Below are positions 45,407-57,781 of a DNA stretch of 64,000 nt, in pieces. A model generated the notes under the pieces. That model saw nothing but the letters and a program-made list of their open reading frames with translations. It ran no database searches and was not told where the DNA came from. Each line of letters opens with the position of its first letter. Position 1 is the first letter of the stretch. Position numbers and translations under genes: made by a program. Source of the DNA: Riptortus pedestris (Eukaryota; Arthropoda; Insecta; Hemiptera; Alydidae); the NCBI GenBank assembly GCA_019009955.1, contig CM032228.1, positions 73,472,001-73,536,000 of the forward strand. Direction: 5' to 3'.

Positions 45407-47235
45407 GCCCGTCACGCACTGGCTGTGTAAACTAAGCAGATTTCCCACGGTCTGATATAACACACTGGTGATCTCATCTCATCACATATATTTCTATGTA
45501 AAAAACCGACGACCCCATTGACATTCAGAAGGCAAAAACTGGCAGCTAAATACTTATCCAAACTAGTTACACAGAGAAGTCACGTGACATTTCAGAGTAT
45601 ATTCCACCCTCTCTACTCACGACTATACGACCAAAACCCCACAACACCAAAACCTATTGGAATTAGGCTGAGTAACATAACAGACAAACTATTACAAAAC
45701 TCAAACAGTCTTGATGAATTCGACCCAACTCCACCTTGGACAATTCAAGAAATATCTATAGATACAGGAATCACCAAACTCATAAACAAATCGTCCCAAG
45801 AGATCAACTATTGGAAAATAAAGGAAGCTTTCATTAATAAAATAGAAAAAATATCAACACCCAAAGATAATATACACTGATGGTTCGAAAATTACCGAGT
45901 CTTCCCTCCTGTGCCTACTACGAAGAAAATGCCTGGCAAAAAATTCAAACTCAACAAATGAACCAGCATCTATTCCGCCGAACTATTCGCAATTAAATTC
46001 GCTCTATATCACTGCATTGCAACCACTCAACTCAAGAAAAATTCCTGATTTGCACTGACTCGTTGAGTGCCCTATTGAGTATCAAAGATGTATTCACAAA
46101 CAACCCAATAGTGAAAAAAACACAAAATCAAATACAAATGCTCCGAGAGCTAAAAAGGGCCGTCTACTTCATGTGGATTCCAAGCCACGTGGGAATAGAT
46201 GGAAACAAAAAAGCAGATTTAGCAGCCAGAGAAGCCCATCAACTCGACCATCACCCCAACAACAATTACATCTGCAGAACCAGGCTACCAACCACTCAAA
46301 AGAAGAAATTAATAAAAACTGGCAACACATGTGGAATGAAACCCAGAACAATAAATTAAAAAAACTATTAACACCACCATCCGTCCATGGAAATATTCGA
46401 CAAGAGACAACAGAAGAGATGAAATTGTATTAGGAAGACTCCGAATTGGGCACACACGACTTACGCTTGGCTATCTTATGACAAAAGATCAACCCCCAAT
46501 TTGTGAGAAATGTAACACAGAACTGACTATATATCACATATTAATGGAATGCCATAAGTATACAGATATTAGAAACAAATACAATATTTCCAATAGTATA
46601 GAAGAGACCCTTGGAGATGACCCGAAAGAACTCCATAAATTGTTTAATTTTGTAAAAAACACGAGTTTATACAAAGAACAGATACAGTTAAATATAGAGT
46701 ATGTTATAGAAAAAATAAATATTTTCAATTCATGTCCGCAAAATCTTAATTTATGGCGTCCTCACACTACGTATTTGCTTATATCTGACACTGTAAATAT
46801 TTAATGAAAACAATATTTAGTATTTAAGCTTGCAATAAAGTGGTTTATGATATAACAGCGTATTGCTAATATGACCTAAGTCTGAGTGGGGTTTTACTGA
46901 AGACTGAAAACTAAAACATGCAAATATCTCCGATAATATTAAAGATAGAGAATAAATGTACATAACAATATCTACAGTACATATTATTTGCAATAAGAAA
47001 AGTTCTATACAATTTTTCGATTTGACGTTATATTGTGAATTTTCGAATTTTCCTACCTCTCATTGGTCGGATTTCATTCATAACGAACTCGATCTTTAGT
47101 TGTGCATAAAACATTTAAACATCGATTTTCGTTATCTCCTAGGTAGGATCGTTGGACATTTGTGGACATTTTTCGAAAATCGCGTCGTGAGCACGACCTC
47201 AATGGCTGATTTCCCCTAAGGGAAATCTGCTAAAA
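45407..47235 (+). mobile_element. HINE copy split by a LINE
   Basis: The 5' leader 45407-45510 is GCCCGTCACGCACTGGCTGT, AGCAGATTTCCCACGG. The family resumes at 46803 (AATATTTAGTATTTAAGCTT, core, GGTAGGATCGTTGGACATTT) and ends in a hairpin TTTCCCCTAAGGGAAATCTGCTAAAA at 47235. It has no (TA)n tract. Confidence 0.78.
45518..46804 (+). pseudogene. LINE RNase H and C-terminal region
   Basis: Frames in order: a pre-RNase H segment (LAAKYLSKLVTQRSHVTF; PTPPWTIQEISIDTG), then RNase H pieces YTDGSKITES in a second frame near 45870-45900, SIYSAELFAIKFALYH near 45967, DSLSALLSIKDVF at 46057 and FMWIPSHVGIDGNKKADLAA at 46169-46230. The tail follows: LGRLRIGHTRLTLGYLMTKD, CEKCNTELTIYHILMECHKY. All four RNase H blocks are present, but three frame changes and stops disrupt them. 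It is better preserved than LINE-A yet a different family. The 5' end is truncated and there is no recognisable 3' UTR before HINE sequence returns. Confidence 0.82.
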
Positions 47236-47735
47236 GTCCGTCATGCCGGAGCAGCGTGTACTAAACTGAATTCCCTTGTGCTTGACACGCTACTATAACC
47301 GCGGACATCTATTCTCCATATTTCCTGTAATAAGAAACTTTCGTGAGTAAGAGGAATTTCAAGCTAGGCATGAGATGTTGAGTGGCTCAGACGATCCTTC
47401 TGAACAAGTTGGAGAGAGGGTTTACGAACGACTGAAAACAAAAACTGTAAATATCTTGTTTAATACGATTTATTAAACAAGAAAGAACATAGTACAACAA
47501 ATTGTATGACATTTAAATAGTGAATGAAATTGTATGCCCAGAAGAATAGTTGTGTAAGTTCTTTCGATCCGCCTCATAAACGGAGATATTTCGAATCCCC
47601 CCCCCCTCCCTTCTAGTCCGATTTCAGCCCTTAGTCAGCTTGATTATTTATTATATCTAAAACCCTGAAATACAGAGTTATGTAACGACCAGACAAAAAG
47701 TACGACCGCTAGTATGGTAACGTGTACATATTTGT
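47236..47735 (+). mobile_element. HINE copy in direct tandem with the previous one
   Basis: GTCCGTCATGCCGGAGCAGC starts on the base after the previous copy's CTAAAA. The core is diverged (TAAATATCTTGTTTAATACG; TCCCCCCCCCTCCC; CGACCAGACAAAAAGTACGACC). It ends before the microsatellite and hairpin. Confidence 0.72.
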
Positions 47736-48764
47736 AATAAGTCAGACAAACTGATATAATAATCTTAGACAACAGTGCTCGTGGTCAGTACTTGAATGGA
47801 TATCCTTAAACCAATTCAGTTTATTATTTATTAACCTATTTTTAAAGGGAAAGTTATATACTAAAATTAAATAGCATTTAAAAAAAATATAGCTTGAACA
47901 TTTATGTTTGGAAATAAGAAAATAAATTTTCATATTTCGTTTTAATGTATACAAATAAACTCTTAATCATAAAGAACCTAATCACGCATTAAACTGGTAA
48001 CTTGTTAGATATTTCAGCAGAGTCCCTTTAAGGGAAATTATTTTATAGGACAGGTATATGCAATTGCACGTTTTGTCCATTATTTAACCTCCTGCTTCTC
48101 CAGATCCAATTTAGCCATTACGCAATGTAAACTAATCAGAGTTCCCACGTGTTAGTATGACTCTATGTATCTCTTCTCCCAATATATTGTTGGCTGCGAT
48201 GGAAAGTATAAAGGATCTAACTACAGAAAACCCCAACAAAATTGTCGTGTTCTAACAAAGTCAGCTCTATTCCATCAATATTAAAATATAATATAAGTAA
48301 AATTCGATTTCTGAGTAAAATAATCTAATATTGAAAATGTAAATTCAATATTTCTAATGTCCTTTGGTAAAAAATACTGAAAATAATAGTTAACGACTAC
48401 TCTTGATGTCCTGGACCTCTTTGGTACAGATGTCGGTGCCTGACGTTGACCTCGTTGGCGAGAGGTATACCACTGTTCCCTTGAAGGCGGTAAAACTTAA
48501 TTTTTGTCTGCCCTACCAGTGGCACTCACACTGACGTCACTGTGGTCGAGAGCCGAACAGCACAGGACGGTGCGGAGACTCAAAAGATAGACACTACATT
48601 TACTTTAAAACTCCGAACTGCTCAGCAGATCCTGTTTCACTGTGATACTATAAACTGAGAGCAACTCATCAGTAATTATCGATTATCGATTATTATTGAT
48701 ATTCGACACAGCCGACTCAGAGGTACGAGAAGTTCCGCTAATAGTTTCTATTTCTAAATAAAAT
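47736..48764. other. Mostly unassigned; HINE scraps
   Basis: 48010-48045 (CAGAGTCCCTTTAAGGGAAATT) and 48116-48190 (GTAAACTAATCAGAGTTCCCACGTG) look like eroded HINE 3' and 5' ends. Nothing else is recognised. Confidence 0.45.
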
Positions 48765-49672
48765 TCCGGATAGTGGGGATTTACTGAATTCTGAAAACGA
48801 AGAAGAACGAATAACTCGCTTAATATCTAACCTACAAACAAATGTATATAACAACAATCGTAGAGCACCAATAGCCTAACATGATTGATACTGTAACATT
48901 TTTCAATACAACCAATAATGACGGAGATATTTTGGATATTCAAATCCCCCCACTCTTAACCACCGAATTTTAGCCATTAGCGCCTATGAACTTTAGGCTG
49001 GAATTAAACGGATAAATATCGAGGAAAAACTACGAGAAATAAAAGACACTATTCGTGAGTGTTTGTCAAATAATCAGAACACTAGAAGTAGTCCTTGGTC
49101 ATTTGAGGCATTCACGGATAACACACCAATACCTCATGACTAGGACTGTACCACCATTATGTTCACTCTGTAACACACGATTAACTATCAAACACTTACT
49201 TACAGACTGCAGACTAATTAACTGACAAGAAACTTACCCACCAACCTATCTGAACTACTACACGAGACAGCCCATACATTACAAAAGTCATGAAACACCT
49301 CAAAGATACACACATTTACAACTAGATGTAACATTAAACATTAAATAATCAAACACTAGACTGCAATAATATCCACTGGAGAAAAAAATAAATAACCGTA
49401 TTTTTACCTACCTCTGTAGATTTTTAACCTTTTTTATTGGTTTTTATAAGGTGGCTTATAACAAGAAAATGTGTGAATCGCTTAAATTGCGACACGCCTA
49501 AATAAATAAATAAATTTTAATTAATTGATGAGCTCATCAAATATGCACGAATCTGAATTGAAAACTACATTAACCATAAACGAACTTGATATTTAATTTA
49601 AATATCATATAATATTTGATAAATATTAAACAAAAATTGGGACTGATAGAGCGTTACCAGACAAATATATCT
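48765..49672 (+). mobile_element. HINE fragments flanking a LINE tail
   Basis: 48765-49015 has the core (GGGGATTTACTGAATTCTGA, ATGACGGAGATATTTTGG, AACGGATAAATATCGAGG). 49555-49672 has CATTAACCATAAACGAACTTG, CAAAAATTGGGACTGATAGAG. The two parts overlap in family position, so they are probably two HINE copies rather than one split copy. Confidence 0.6.
49016..49530 (+). pseudogene. 5'-truncated LINE 3' end
   Basis: Short frames read KLREIKDTIRECLSNNQNT, SPWSFEAFTD and a C-terminal RLTIKHLLTDC, the LINE tail. The 3' UTR matches 1145-1426 nearly base for base (GAACTACTACACGA, TGTGTGAATCGCTTAAATTG, AAATAAATAAATAAA). Confidence 0.75.
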
Positions 49673-49705
49673 GTCTACCTATTAATCCACCGATCTATCT
49701 AACTA

Positions 49706-49707
49706 GC

Positions 49708-49773
<66 letters not shown>

Positions 49774-49809
49774 TATATATAATTATATATATTTATATAT
49801 TATATATAT

Positions 49810-49853
<44 letters not shown>

Positions 49854-49908
49854 ATAATTATATATTATATAAATATATAAATATATATATATAAATCTAA
49901 ATATATAT
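49706..49908. repeat. Degenerate (TA)n tract
   Basis: About 60 nt of pure TA, then interrupted TA/TTTA/AATA words. It separates HINE sequence from the E copy. Confidence 0.9.
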
Positions 49909-49910
49909 TA

Positions 49911-51470
49911 AAATTGTAACCTCTGTCTGTACATTGATTTTTTCTTTTGCGATATTTTCACCATAACATTTCGTTTTACATGACATAGACACCATAACTG
50001 CATTTTGTTTCTTTGGTGTCTGTTTGTTTGTTTGTTTGTTTATTTGTTTTGTTTGTTTGTTTGTTACCTTTTCACGCATAAACGGCTGAACCGAATTTTA
50101 TGAACTTGGTATGTATATTACTACTAACCCAACTTAGACTTTAGGCTATGTTAATATTCTCTGAGACGAACAGGAGTGGGGGTTATAAGGGAAGCTAGTG
50201 ATATTTCGTTTCCTATTGCATTTTCGGCAATTATGCACATAACAAAAGTTGTTTAATTTTGTTGTTTAGAGGAACTTTTGTCATAGACACTTGTGTCGTA
50301 TACCTAAGTATAAAGGCGTTTTACGCTAAAAATGATAGCGGAAGTCAACTATTTTATTTGGCACAAAAGACTAAACCGAACTAAACCAAACTGAGTATGT
50401 GATTTAGCGCTAACGTCTTCATTATAATAAGCCATTCTAACATTTCTAGGGACGTGCAGGAGTGGGGGTTATAAGGGAGACCTGAAATTAAGAATAGTGA
50501 TATTTCGTTTCCTATTGGGGTTTTGGCAAATATGCACATAACAAAAGTGGTTTATTTTGTTATTTAGAGAAACTTTTGTCATATACACTTTTGCCGTATA
50601 CGGAAGTATAAATGAGTTATACGCTAAAAACTATAGCGGGAGTCCACAATTTTATTTGGCTCAAAAGACTCAACCGAACTAAACCAAACTCGCTATGTGA
50701 ATTAATACTAACGCCTTCCTTATAATAAGCCATTCTAACATTTCTAGGAACGGCAGGGAGTGGGGGTTATAAGGGGGGCCTGAATAAAAATAGCGATATT
50801 TCGTTTCCTATTGCTTTATTGGCAAATATGCACATAACATAAGTTGTTTATTTTGTTATTTAGAGTAACGTTTGTTTTATGCACTATCGTCGTATACGAA
50901 GTATAAAGGCGTTATACGCTAAAAATTATAGTGGGAGTCAAACTTTTATTTGGCACGAAAAGACTCAACCGAACTAAATAAAACGCTCAGTATGTGTATT
51001 AACTCTAACGCCTTCCTTATAATAAGCCATACTAACATTTCTAGGGACGGGCAAGAGTGGGGGTTATAAGGGAGGCCTGAAATTAATAATAATGATGATT
51101 TCCCTATTACGGTTTTCGGCAAATATGCACATAACAAAAGTTGTTTATTTTGTTATTAGAGAAATTCGCTCAACGCTTATTTTCAATATGAACTACCAGG
51201 TACCTCACCTGAAAAAATTAATTCAAATGTATGTCAATATTCAAATCTATGCATAATGCACAGGAGACGGGAAATATGACAAAATGCAGGACAGTGAAGT
51301 CTTACATAAAAAAATAATTTTATTATTAACTAATGCTAACAACGGGTATTTACCCTAAACACTGGAACGGGTAAATGTCAAAATATTCTGCAAAGTAAAG
51401 CCTTGCCAAAAATATACCATCACCATTCAGCCTCAAATGAATTCCCGAGCGAAGCCGGGTATCTGAGCTA

Positions 51471-51471
<1 letters not shown>
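49911..51471 (-). mobile_element. E element 5, four units
   Basis: On the plus strand it starts AATTGTAACCTCTGTCTGT, then the (GTTT)n tract, CTTTTCACGCATAAACGGCT, four units with GTTTATTTTGTTATTTAGAG anchors at about 50245, 50547, 50843 and 51140, and ends GAAGCCGGGTATCTGAGCTAG before (TA)n. The 5' leader includes AGCCTTGCCAAAA and the poly-T-free segment also seen in E1. Confidence 0.8.

Positions 51472-51510
<39 letters not shown>
51472..51510. repeat. (TA)n spacer between two E copies
   Basis: About 38 nt TA joining the 5' end of E5 to the 3' end of E6. Confidence 0.9.
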
Positions 51511-51513
<3 letters not shown>

Positions 51514-52628
51514 AAATTGTTAACCTCTGTCTGTACATTGATTTTTATTTCAAAATTTCACGATACTTTTTCGTTTCACATGTCATAGACACCTTAACTT
51601 CATTATGTTTCTTTCGTGTATGTTTGTTTGTTTGGACAACCTTTTCACGCATAAACGGCTGAACAGGAGGCGGGGGGGGGGGGGGGGGTTATAAGGGAAG
51701 CCTGACATTAAAAATAGGGATATTTCGTTTCATATTGGTTTTCGGCAAATATGAATATAACAAAAGTTGTTTATTATTTTATTTATATTAACTTTTGTGA
51801 TATACACTTTCGTCGTATTCCGAAGTAAAAATGTGTTATACGCTAAAAATTATAGCGAGTGAGCATATTATTTGGCACAAAAGACTCAACCGAACTAAAT
51901 AAAACTCGGTATTATCGCTAACGCCTTCGTTATAATAAGCCATACCAACATTTCTAGGGGTTGCCAGGAGTGGGGGTTATAAGGGAGGCCTGAAATTAAA
52001 AATAGCAATATTTTGTTTTCTATTGGTTTTTCCACAAATACGAACATGACAATAGTTGTTCATTTTGTTATTTAGAATAACTTTTGATATATTCACTTTT
52101 GTCGTATCACCAAGAATAAACGAGATATACACTAAAACTAAAGCAGGAGCCAACTATTTTATTGGCACTAAAGGTTGAACCGAACTTAACAAAACTCGGT
52201 ATGTGAATTAGTATTAATTCTTCCATGATCTAAGCTATATTAAAATTTTTAGGTTCAAACGGGAGTGGGGGTTATAAAGGAGGCCTGAAATAAAAATGCA
52301 TGATATTTCATTTTCTATTTGTTTTTCGACAAACGTGCGCATAACAAAAGTTGTTTACTTTGTTATTTAGAGTAGCTTTTGTTTTATACATTTTTTGGAA
52401 CAATGTATGAAGCAAGTAATTTGCGTAGAAATATTGATATGCTCAACAATTCTTTCCAATATGAACTACCAGCTACCTCACCAGGAAAAATTAATTCAAA
52501 TCTATGTTAATATTTTGTCTTTAATAATTAAAATCTTTGCATAATGCACAGGAGATGGGAAATATGACAATATGGAGGACAGTGAAGTCTTACATAAAAA
52601 ATTAATATTATTAACTTAAACACCTGGT
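51511..52628 (-). mobile_element. E element 6, three units, 5' end lost
   Basis: Same orientation as E5. Anchors near 51760, 52060 and 52348; a G14 run at about 51673-51688. It stops in the leader (ACAGTGAAGTCTTACATAAAA) before the CCCGGC motif. Confidence 0.75.
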
Positions 52629-52813
52629 AGTTTCTCTGAAGAGTAATCAGCTGATGGGGAGGGAGAGAGCAAGCTAGTTGCGGTATACAAAATAGACTGT
52701 TGTAAATCACTAGCCCACCTCTCACCAATTGACCTACACACTATATTTACATTACACACTCACATTCCTGAGCTGGCCGTTTCATATTACGACCTGTGTT
52801 AAGGCTCATTGAC

Positions 52814-53830
52814 TTTTAGCAGATTTCCCTTAATCGGTACCGCTCTAGCGGTCGCAATTTTTGTTCGATCGTTACCAAACTCGATATTTAGTCGTTTAGT
52901 GTAAAAAAAAGATCAAGTTCCATAACGGCTGAAATCGGACCAGGGGGAGGGGGGGGGGGGTTAGAAGGAGAGAATTTTGAAAATTCGAAATATCTCCGTT
53001 ACTTTAAGTCGGATTTAAAAAGTGTATAGAATAAATCTTATTGCAAATTAAATGTATAGTACTATAAATATTGTCATAAATATTTATTCTCTATCTTAAA
53101 TATTAACCGAGATATTAACCTCGGGGCTCGGGTTGGCTGTGCGGGTTAGGGCGGTGGTCCTAATCTCCCATGGCAGACCTAGAGTGGCGGGTTCGAATCC
53201 CGCTCTGGGCAGTAGAAATTTACTTAATGACGGCCTCATTAAATAAACTCCTTACTCCCACCCTGGCTAGAAAAGGATGGTAACCTGTAGATAACCCGTC
53301 CCGATTAGCCTAGTTGCATAAAGAGGACGTAAAAAAAAAAAAGAAAACTTTTTCCAGTAAATCCCCACTTCTACTAGCGTTACATAAACAATACTTTGTT
53401 TTATTATAAACCACATTATTCGAAGCCTAAATACCAAATATTGTTTTCATTGAACTTTTACTTTGTGAGATATATGCAAATACGTTCTGTTGACGCCCCC
53501 GCCTTCTTTTGTTTTTGAATTACAAAAATTTGAGCGATTGAGATAAAACTGAATCTGATTCATTACAAATTATAGCACTAGCTTTAAAAAATCAGAGTTA
53601 TATTCAAATATATTTCATTAATTGTTTGTCTTTCCGGTCTATATATTCAGTGCTACGAGGCTGGCTGGCCTGTTTGTTTACAACTCAGCCGCTTTCCGTT
53701 GTAGAGATTATTAACTTGTATTGTAAATTTCCTGAGCATTCACGGTAGTGTTACCTGTATGCATATTTATCTATTGTAAACCTTCGCGTGGGAAATCTGC
53801 TTAGTTTACGCAGCCCCTGCGTGAAGGACT
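52814..53830 (-). mobile_element. HINE copy with internal deletion and a SINE insertion
   Basis: TTTTAGCAGATTTCCCTTAA at 52814 joins directly to TCGGTACCGCTCTAGCGGTC, so the hairpin's second strand, the post-tract block and the (TA)n are deleted. The core runs to 53119, a SINE follows, then the 5' part to GGGAAATCTGCTTAGTTTAC, GCAGCCCCTGCGTGAAGGAC. Confidence 0.82.
53121..53345 (+). mobile_element. tRNA-derived SINE, best-preserved head
   Basis: GGGGCTCGGGTTGGCTGTGC start; a perfect T-arm GCGGG-TTCGAAT-CCCGC near 53189-53205 (B box GGTTCGAATCC); AGTAGAAATTTACTTAATGA; CTGGCTAGAAAAGGATGG; CCCGATTAGCCTAGTTGC; poly(A) tail at 53332-53344. The head folds like a tRNA with a long variable arm but is not a functional tRNA gene. 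Confidence 0.9.
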
Positions 53831-54468
53831 TTTTTTAACCTGTATTTCGTTCAAATTTCCCGGTAAACATCTACCAGTACCCAAAACCTAGCAAGCAGAG
53901 TTCATTTACATCGGGAAACTGCTAATTTCATTACTCATGAAAACAATCTGTGAATGAATAGAAATCACTCCTTTTGATCCACTTCCTTTCTTTATTGATT
54001 CCCGTCAAAAACATGATTCCTTAAGGGAAATCTGCTAAAGCTCATTCCAGAGCATTGGTTAACGAGATTAGTACATCAAGTTCATCACTCCCTATGTAAA
54101 ACGTCTGATGATTCCAACGCTCCATCTTAATACAAAGTGTCATTGAGCCCACCTTAGAAATTGGAGGCAAGGAGAAATTCTTATGAAATAAGAGTTACAT
54201 TTGTCCTCACCAATTGGCAGTTGCGAAACTACAGCGGAAGACGTAATTGAAACTGCCACCACCACTGAATACAAAGCGTATTTCATTCAACAGACGTTTA
54301 TGTCATATTTATTTTTAATGTCCGGAAAAGGACTTGAAAATAGTTTCTAAATAAATGTTTAAGAATTTCAATATGTATAAATAATATAACTGATTTAAAA
54401 AAATAATTATATTAAATAGACCCAATTAATAAATGTTTAGGCTTATGGGTACCAAGTTATTACTTAAA
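53831..54468. other. No recognisable feature
   Basis: Unassigned. A HINE 3'-like scrap (TTCCTTAAGGGAAATCTGCTAAA) at about 54018-54040 indicates another HINE end here. Confidence 0.5.
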
Positions 54469-55230
54469 ATGAGTTAAAGCGTTGGCTTTAATCTCACATG
54501 GTAAACCTAGAGTGGCGAGTTCGATTCCCACCTGGGTAACAGGAATTTATTTATAGACGGAATTCATTAAATAAAATCCTTAGCCCCGCCCTGGCTAGAA
54601 ATCGTCCGTCACGCAGAGGCTGCATAAACTAAGCAGATTTCCCATGTGAAGTTATACAGTAGAGAAATCTCCATACGAGAGCCCTACAGTTACGGCCGAA
54701 CTAGCTTTTGGCGGGAAACTCACTCGTCCGTTACAATTAATAAAAATGCAAATATCTCGGTTATTATTCAAGATAGAGAACAAATGTATGAAACAATATT
54801 TATAGTAAATTTAATTTGCAATAAGATTGGTTCTATACAATATTTTGATCCGACGTATGGTAACGGATATATTTCGAATTTTCAAAAATCCCCCCTTCCG
54901 ATTTCAGCCATTAACGAACTTGATCTGTCTTTTTGCATAAAACGTTTAAATATCGAGTTTGGTAACGATCAAACAAAAATTGCGACCGCTAGAGCGTTAA
55001 CAGACAAATATATGTATATAATTTTGAACGGACCTCATTTTTGCCATCTCCTGGGTAGGATCGATGAACATTTGAAGAAATTTTTCGAAAATCGCGTCAT
55101 GAGTACGACCTCAATAGCTGATTTCCCTTCAGGGAAATCTGCTAAAAGGGTGGTAAACTGTAGATAACCCGTCCCAATTAGCCTTTGTTGCAAAAAGTGG
55201 ATGTCAATATAAATAAATAATAAAATGAAG
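54469..55230 (+). mobile_element. SINE copy split by a HINE insertion
   Basis: Left half 54469-54601: AAAGCGTTGGCTTTAATCTC, B box GGCGAGTTCGATTCCCAC, body, CTGGCTAGAAA. Right half 55147-55230: GGGTGGTAAACTGTAGATAA, CCGTCCCAATTAGCC, GTGGATGTCAATATAAATAAA. The two halves join without gap or duplication when the HINE is removed. Confidence 0.88.
54602..55146 (+). mobile_element. HINE copy, clean insertion into a SINE
   Basis: 5' end TCGTCCGTCACGCAGAGGCT and 3' hairpin TTTCCCTTCAGGGAAATCTGCTAAA. The core is compact, and a TATATGTATATA remnant stands in for the (TA)n. It occupies a single position in the SINE with no target duplication, as expected for a rolling-circle element. Confidence 0.9.
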
Positions 55231-55599
55231 ATTTTTAAAGTTGATTAATGAAAGATATTCAGTATTCTTGAATAAGGAATAAATACCTATTCCATTTAAA
55301 ACTTGCTATTAAACTAACCAGTAAATTAATTTATTAAATATTCCTTTCGCAAAAGCTAGACTTCCATATTGTATCATCAATTTATCACTCCGAAAATTCT
55401 AAAACATGGGTTTATTTCATCCTGGAATAATTTAATTTATGTATTTACTAGTTATTAACATTCTTTTTAATGGGAACGTTATGTATAAAAATTAAATTAC
55501 ATTTAAAAAGAACTACAACTTGAACATTTTTGTAAGGAACATATTCATTTTGAAGGCCGAAAAATAAAATATTCAAATAATCAGTTAAAATTCATGATA

Positions 55600-55600
<1 letters not shown>
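55231..55600. other. No recognisable feature
   Basis: Unassigned AT-rich sequence. Confidence 0.5.

Positions 55601-55661
<61 letters not shown>
55601..55661. repeat. (TA)n microsatellite
   Basis: About 60 nt uninterrupted TA. Confidence 0.97.
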
Positions 55662-55663
<2 letters not shown>

Positions 55664-55664
55664 T

Positions 55665-56178
55665 AATAATTGTAGATGACAATTAAATTTATAATAATAC
55701 GGATTATATACCATTTTTTGATCCCACGCATAATAACGAAGATGTTTTGAATTTTCAAAATTCCTCCCCTCTAATTTCGATAACAGCCGTTAACGAACAT
55801 GATCTTTAGTTTTACATAAAAAGCTTATATGTCTAGTTCGGTAACGATTAAACAAAAATTACGGATGTATATATATATATATATATATACATATATATAT
55901 TTAGTAACTCAAGTATAATGCGTGTTATTTGTACTTTCTTGTATTCAGCCCTCAGTAACCCCCCCCCCCACTTCTGTCCATCGGTTATTTACATATAAAT
56001 AGAGATTATTTTCTCTGATGACATCACAAGTGTGTTACTATATCACTTGGGAAATCTGCTTAGTTTACGCAGTTCCTTATCGTCATCTACTAAGTAGGAT
56101 GGATGGACGTTTGAAAAACATTTTCGAAAATCGTGTCATGAGTACAACCTGAATTGCAGCTTTCCTGCTAAAAACTAG
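55665..56178 (+). mobile_element. HINE copy interrupted by an opposite-strand HINE 5' half
   Basis: Plus-strand core 55665-55900 ends in ATTACGGATGTATATATATA. Minus-strand 5' half 55905-56077 ends GGGAAATCTGCTTAGTTTACGCAG. Then plus-strand 3' part 56078-56178 (CGTCATCTACTAAGTAGGAT, GTACAACCTGAATTGCAGCTTTCCTGCTAAAA). The order is the same as at 20389-21095. Confidence 0.75.
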
Positions 56179-56694
56179 CTGAACTTCATTCATATTTTTA
56201 GCTTAGTCGAAGGGAGTCTGTTAGGGGAAGGCATAAATATGAATGGATTGGTTTGATTGAATTCTTCTTCGAAGTGACCTATCCTAATGGTTTTATATAC
56301 GCTGTCTTGATAAATGATCTTGATATCTAACCTTCAACAGCCATGAGCAGTAGCCTATTTACATTGATTGGTTTCAGATTCACGTATCAGCTGATTAGAA
56401 GTACGTGGGAATGCAGGAATGGTGTAGAATTGCTAATGACCTCCAAGTTGTATCAGCCCTGAGAGCCGACTCTCACAGATCTGAGGATTAGATTAAGAAG
56501 CAAACATAGTTCGGAAGTATAGCTTCTTTCCTCTTCGTAAATTCATAGCAATTGCTTGATCCTTGTCTAAAATAACATTTCCAGCAGTGTCCGCTTCTCC
56601 ATGGTTTGGTGGTTGCAAGGCTACCAGAAAGTACAATATTGTAGTGTTGCTATAGTGGTTATATAATTCTGGTATTTTAGCACTTCTCCCTTAC
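56179..56694. other. No recognisable feature
   Basis: Unassigned. Confidence 0.5.
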
Positions 56695-56813
56695 CACCCC
56701 TTAAGGGAAATCACCTATTGAGGTCGTACTCATGACGCGATTTTCGAACAATTTCATCAAATGTCCATCGATTCTAGTCAGGAGATGAGGAAAATGAGGT
56801 CCATTCAAAATTG

Positions 56814-56861
<48 letters not shown>

Positions 56862-57245
56862 CGTGTGTGTGTGTGTGTGTGTGTTCCTATCTACATGCAC
56901 TATGACATGAATCAAATAGCTTGGCTTCTATAAATAATTTTAGTGAGGTTGGCAAAGTGCCGATCATGCTCCTCATAAAGAAGAAAAGTGTTTTAGGACA
57001 ATAATATTAGATAAAATTATATGAAAACATTGGTATCAAGTAAATGTTATGATATGTCATAATTATCTGATTGTATAATTTTTTTATGACAATGAATAAT
57101 TATTTCATAGAACTATTTGAAGATAGCCAAAATGGCCGAAACTTTATAATCAACTAAATAAAATATTTAATTGGGGTGAAGAGCTGTATACTTGTTCATT
57201 TTTTATGGAAATATGCTTACGTTACGCAGCCCTTGCGTTTTACTC
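56695..57245 (-). mobile_element. HINE ends flanking a PLE-terminus-like segment
   Basis: 3' end 56695-56815 (CTTAAGGGAAATCACCTATTG, GAGGTCGTACTCATGACGCG, CAGGAGATGAGG), then (TA)n(TG)n at 56814-56884. 56885-57206 is foreign and includes a hammerhead-like motif. The 5' terminus is at 57207-57240 (GGAAATATGCTTACGTTACG, GCCCTTGCG). Confidence 0.65.
57116..57152 (+). ncRNA. Hammerhead-like motif, possible PLE end
   Basis: TTTGAAGATAGCC-AAAAT-GGCCGAAAC fits box 1 (UUGAAGA), stem II (GCC/GGC), then GAAAC, followed by AATCAACTAAATAAAATATT as in other PLE termini. No inverted partner is seen. Confidence 0.35.
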
Positions 57246-57781
57246 CATTGCCTCTGCTGATTGTGCTCTAGGGAATATATATAAATTCAAATCCTAAATC
57301 TTCACCATTTCCAGAATGTTTAGTTGGTCGTTTAGAGCCTGAGTATCATATCATATAAGAGTAACGAGAAAACTTCAAAACTCCTCAGCCCTCATTTACA
57401 ACTAATTTATATTACTTCGGAATAACATCTTCGAATTCCCTCACTTTATAAAGTTTACTCAAACATGTTTGCTCTCTCTCGGGTTTTACCCGAGGCCTTC
57501 TTAGAACCGAAGCGCGAGACATTTCAATTATATTTCCTGGAATTTGACTTTCCTCTTAAACGAAACTCATTTGGCTGAAACGTATATGTATCCTGTAATG
57601 CTTAATTATGCTTAAACATTTATTTCTAAATTGGCATTATTATTATAAAGTATCGCTATCATTTAATGCTTCTTTACGCGCAGATAATTTCTATTCCATC
57701 ACATAGATGCTGAAGAAAATCGTGAAGTATGATGGGAACCTGCAACAGTTCATTATTGTCTTCTAGCCGGAGCCAAATAAA
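57246..57781. other. No recognisable feature
   Basis: Unassigned; a small perfect hairpin CTCGGGT-TTT-ACCCGAG lies near 57480. Confidence 0.5.

Noticed and set aside
53121..53215. Possible functional tRNA gene (perfect T-arm, A and B boxes)
   Set aside because: It continues into a SINE body with a poly(A) tail shared by other copies, and the acceptor and anticodon arms do not pair well.
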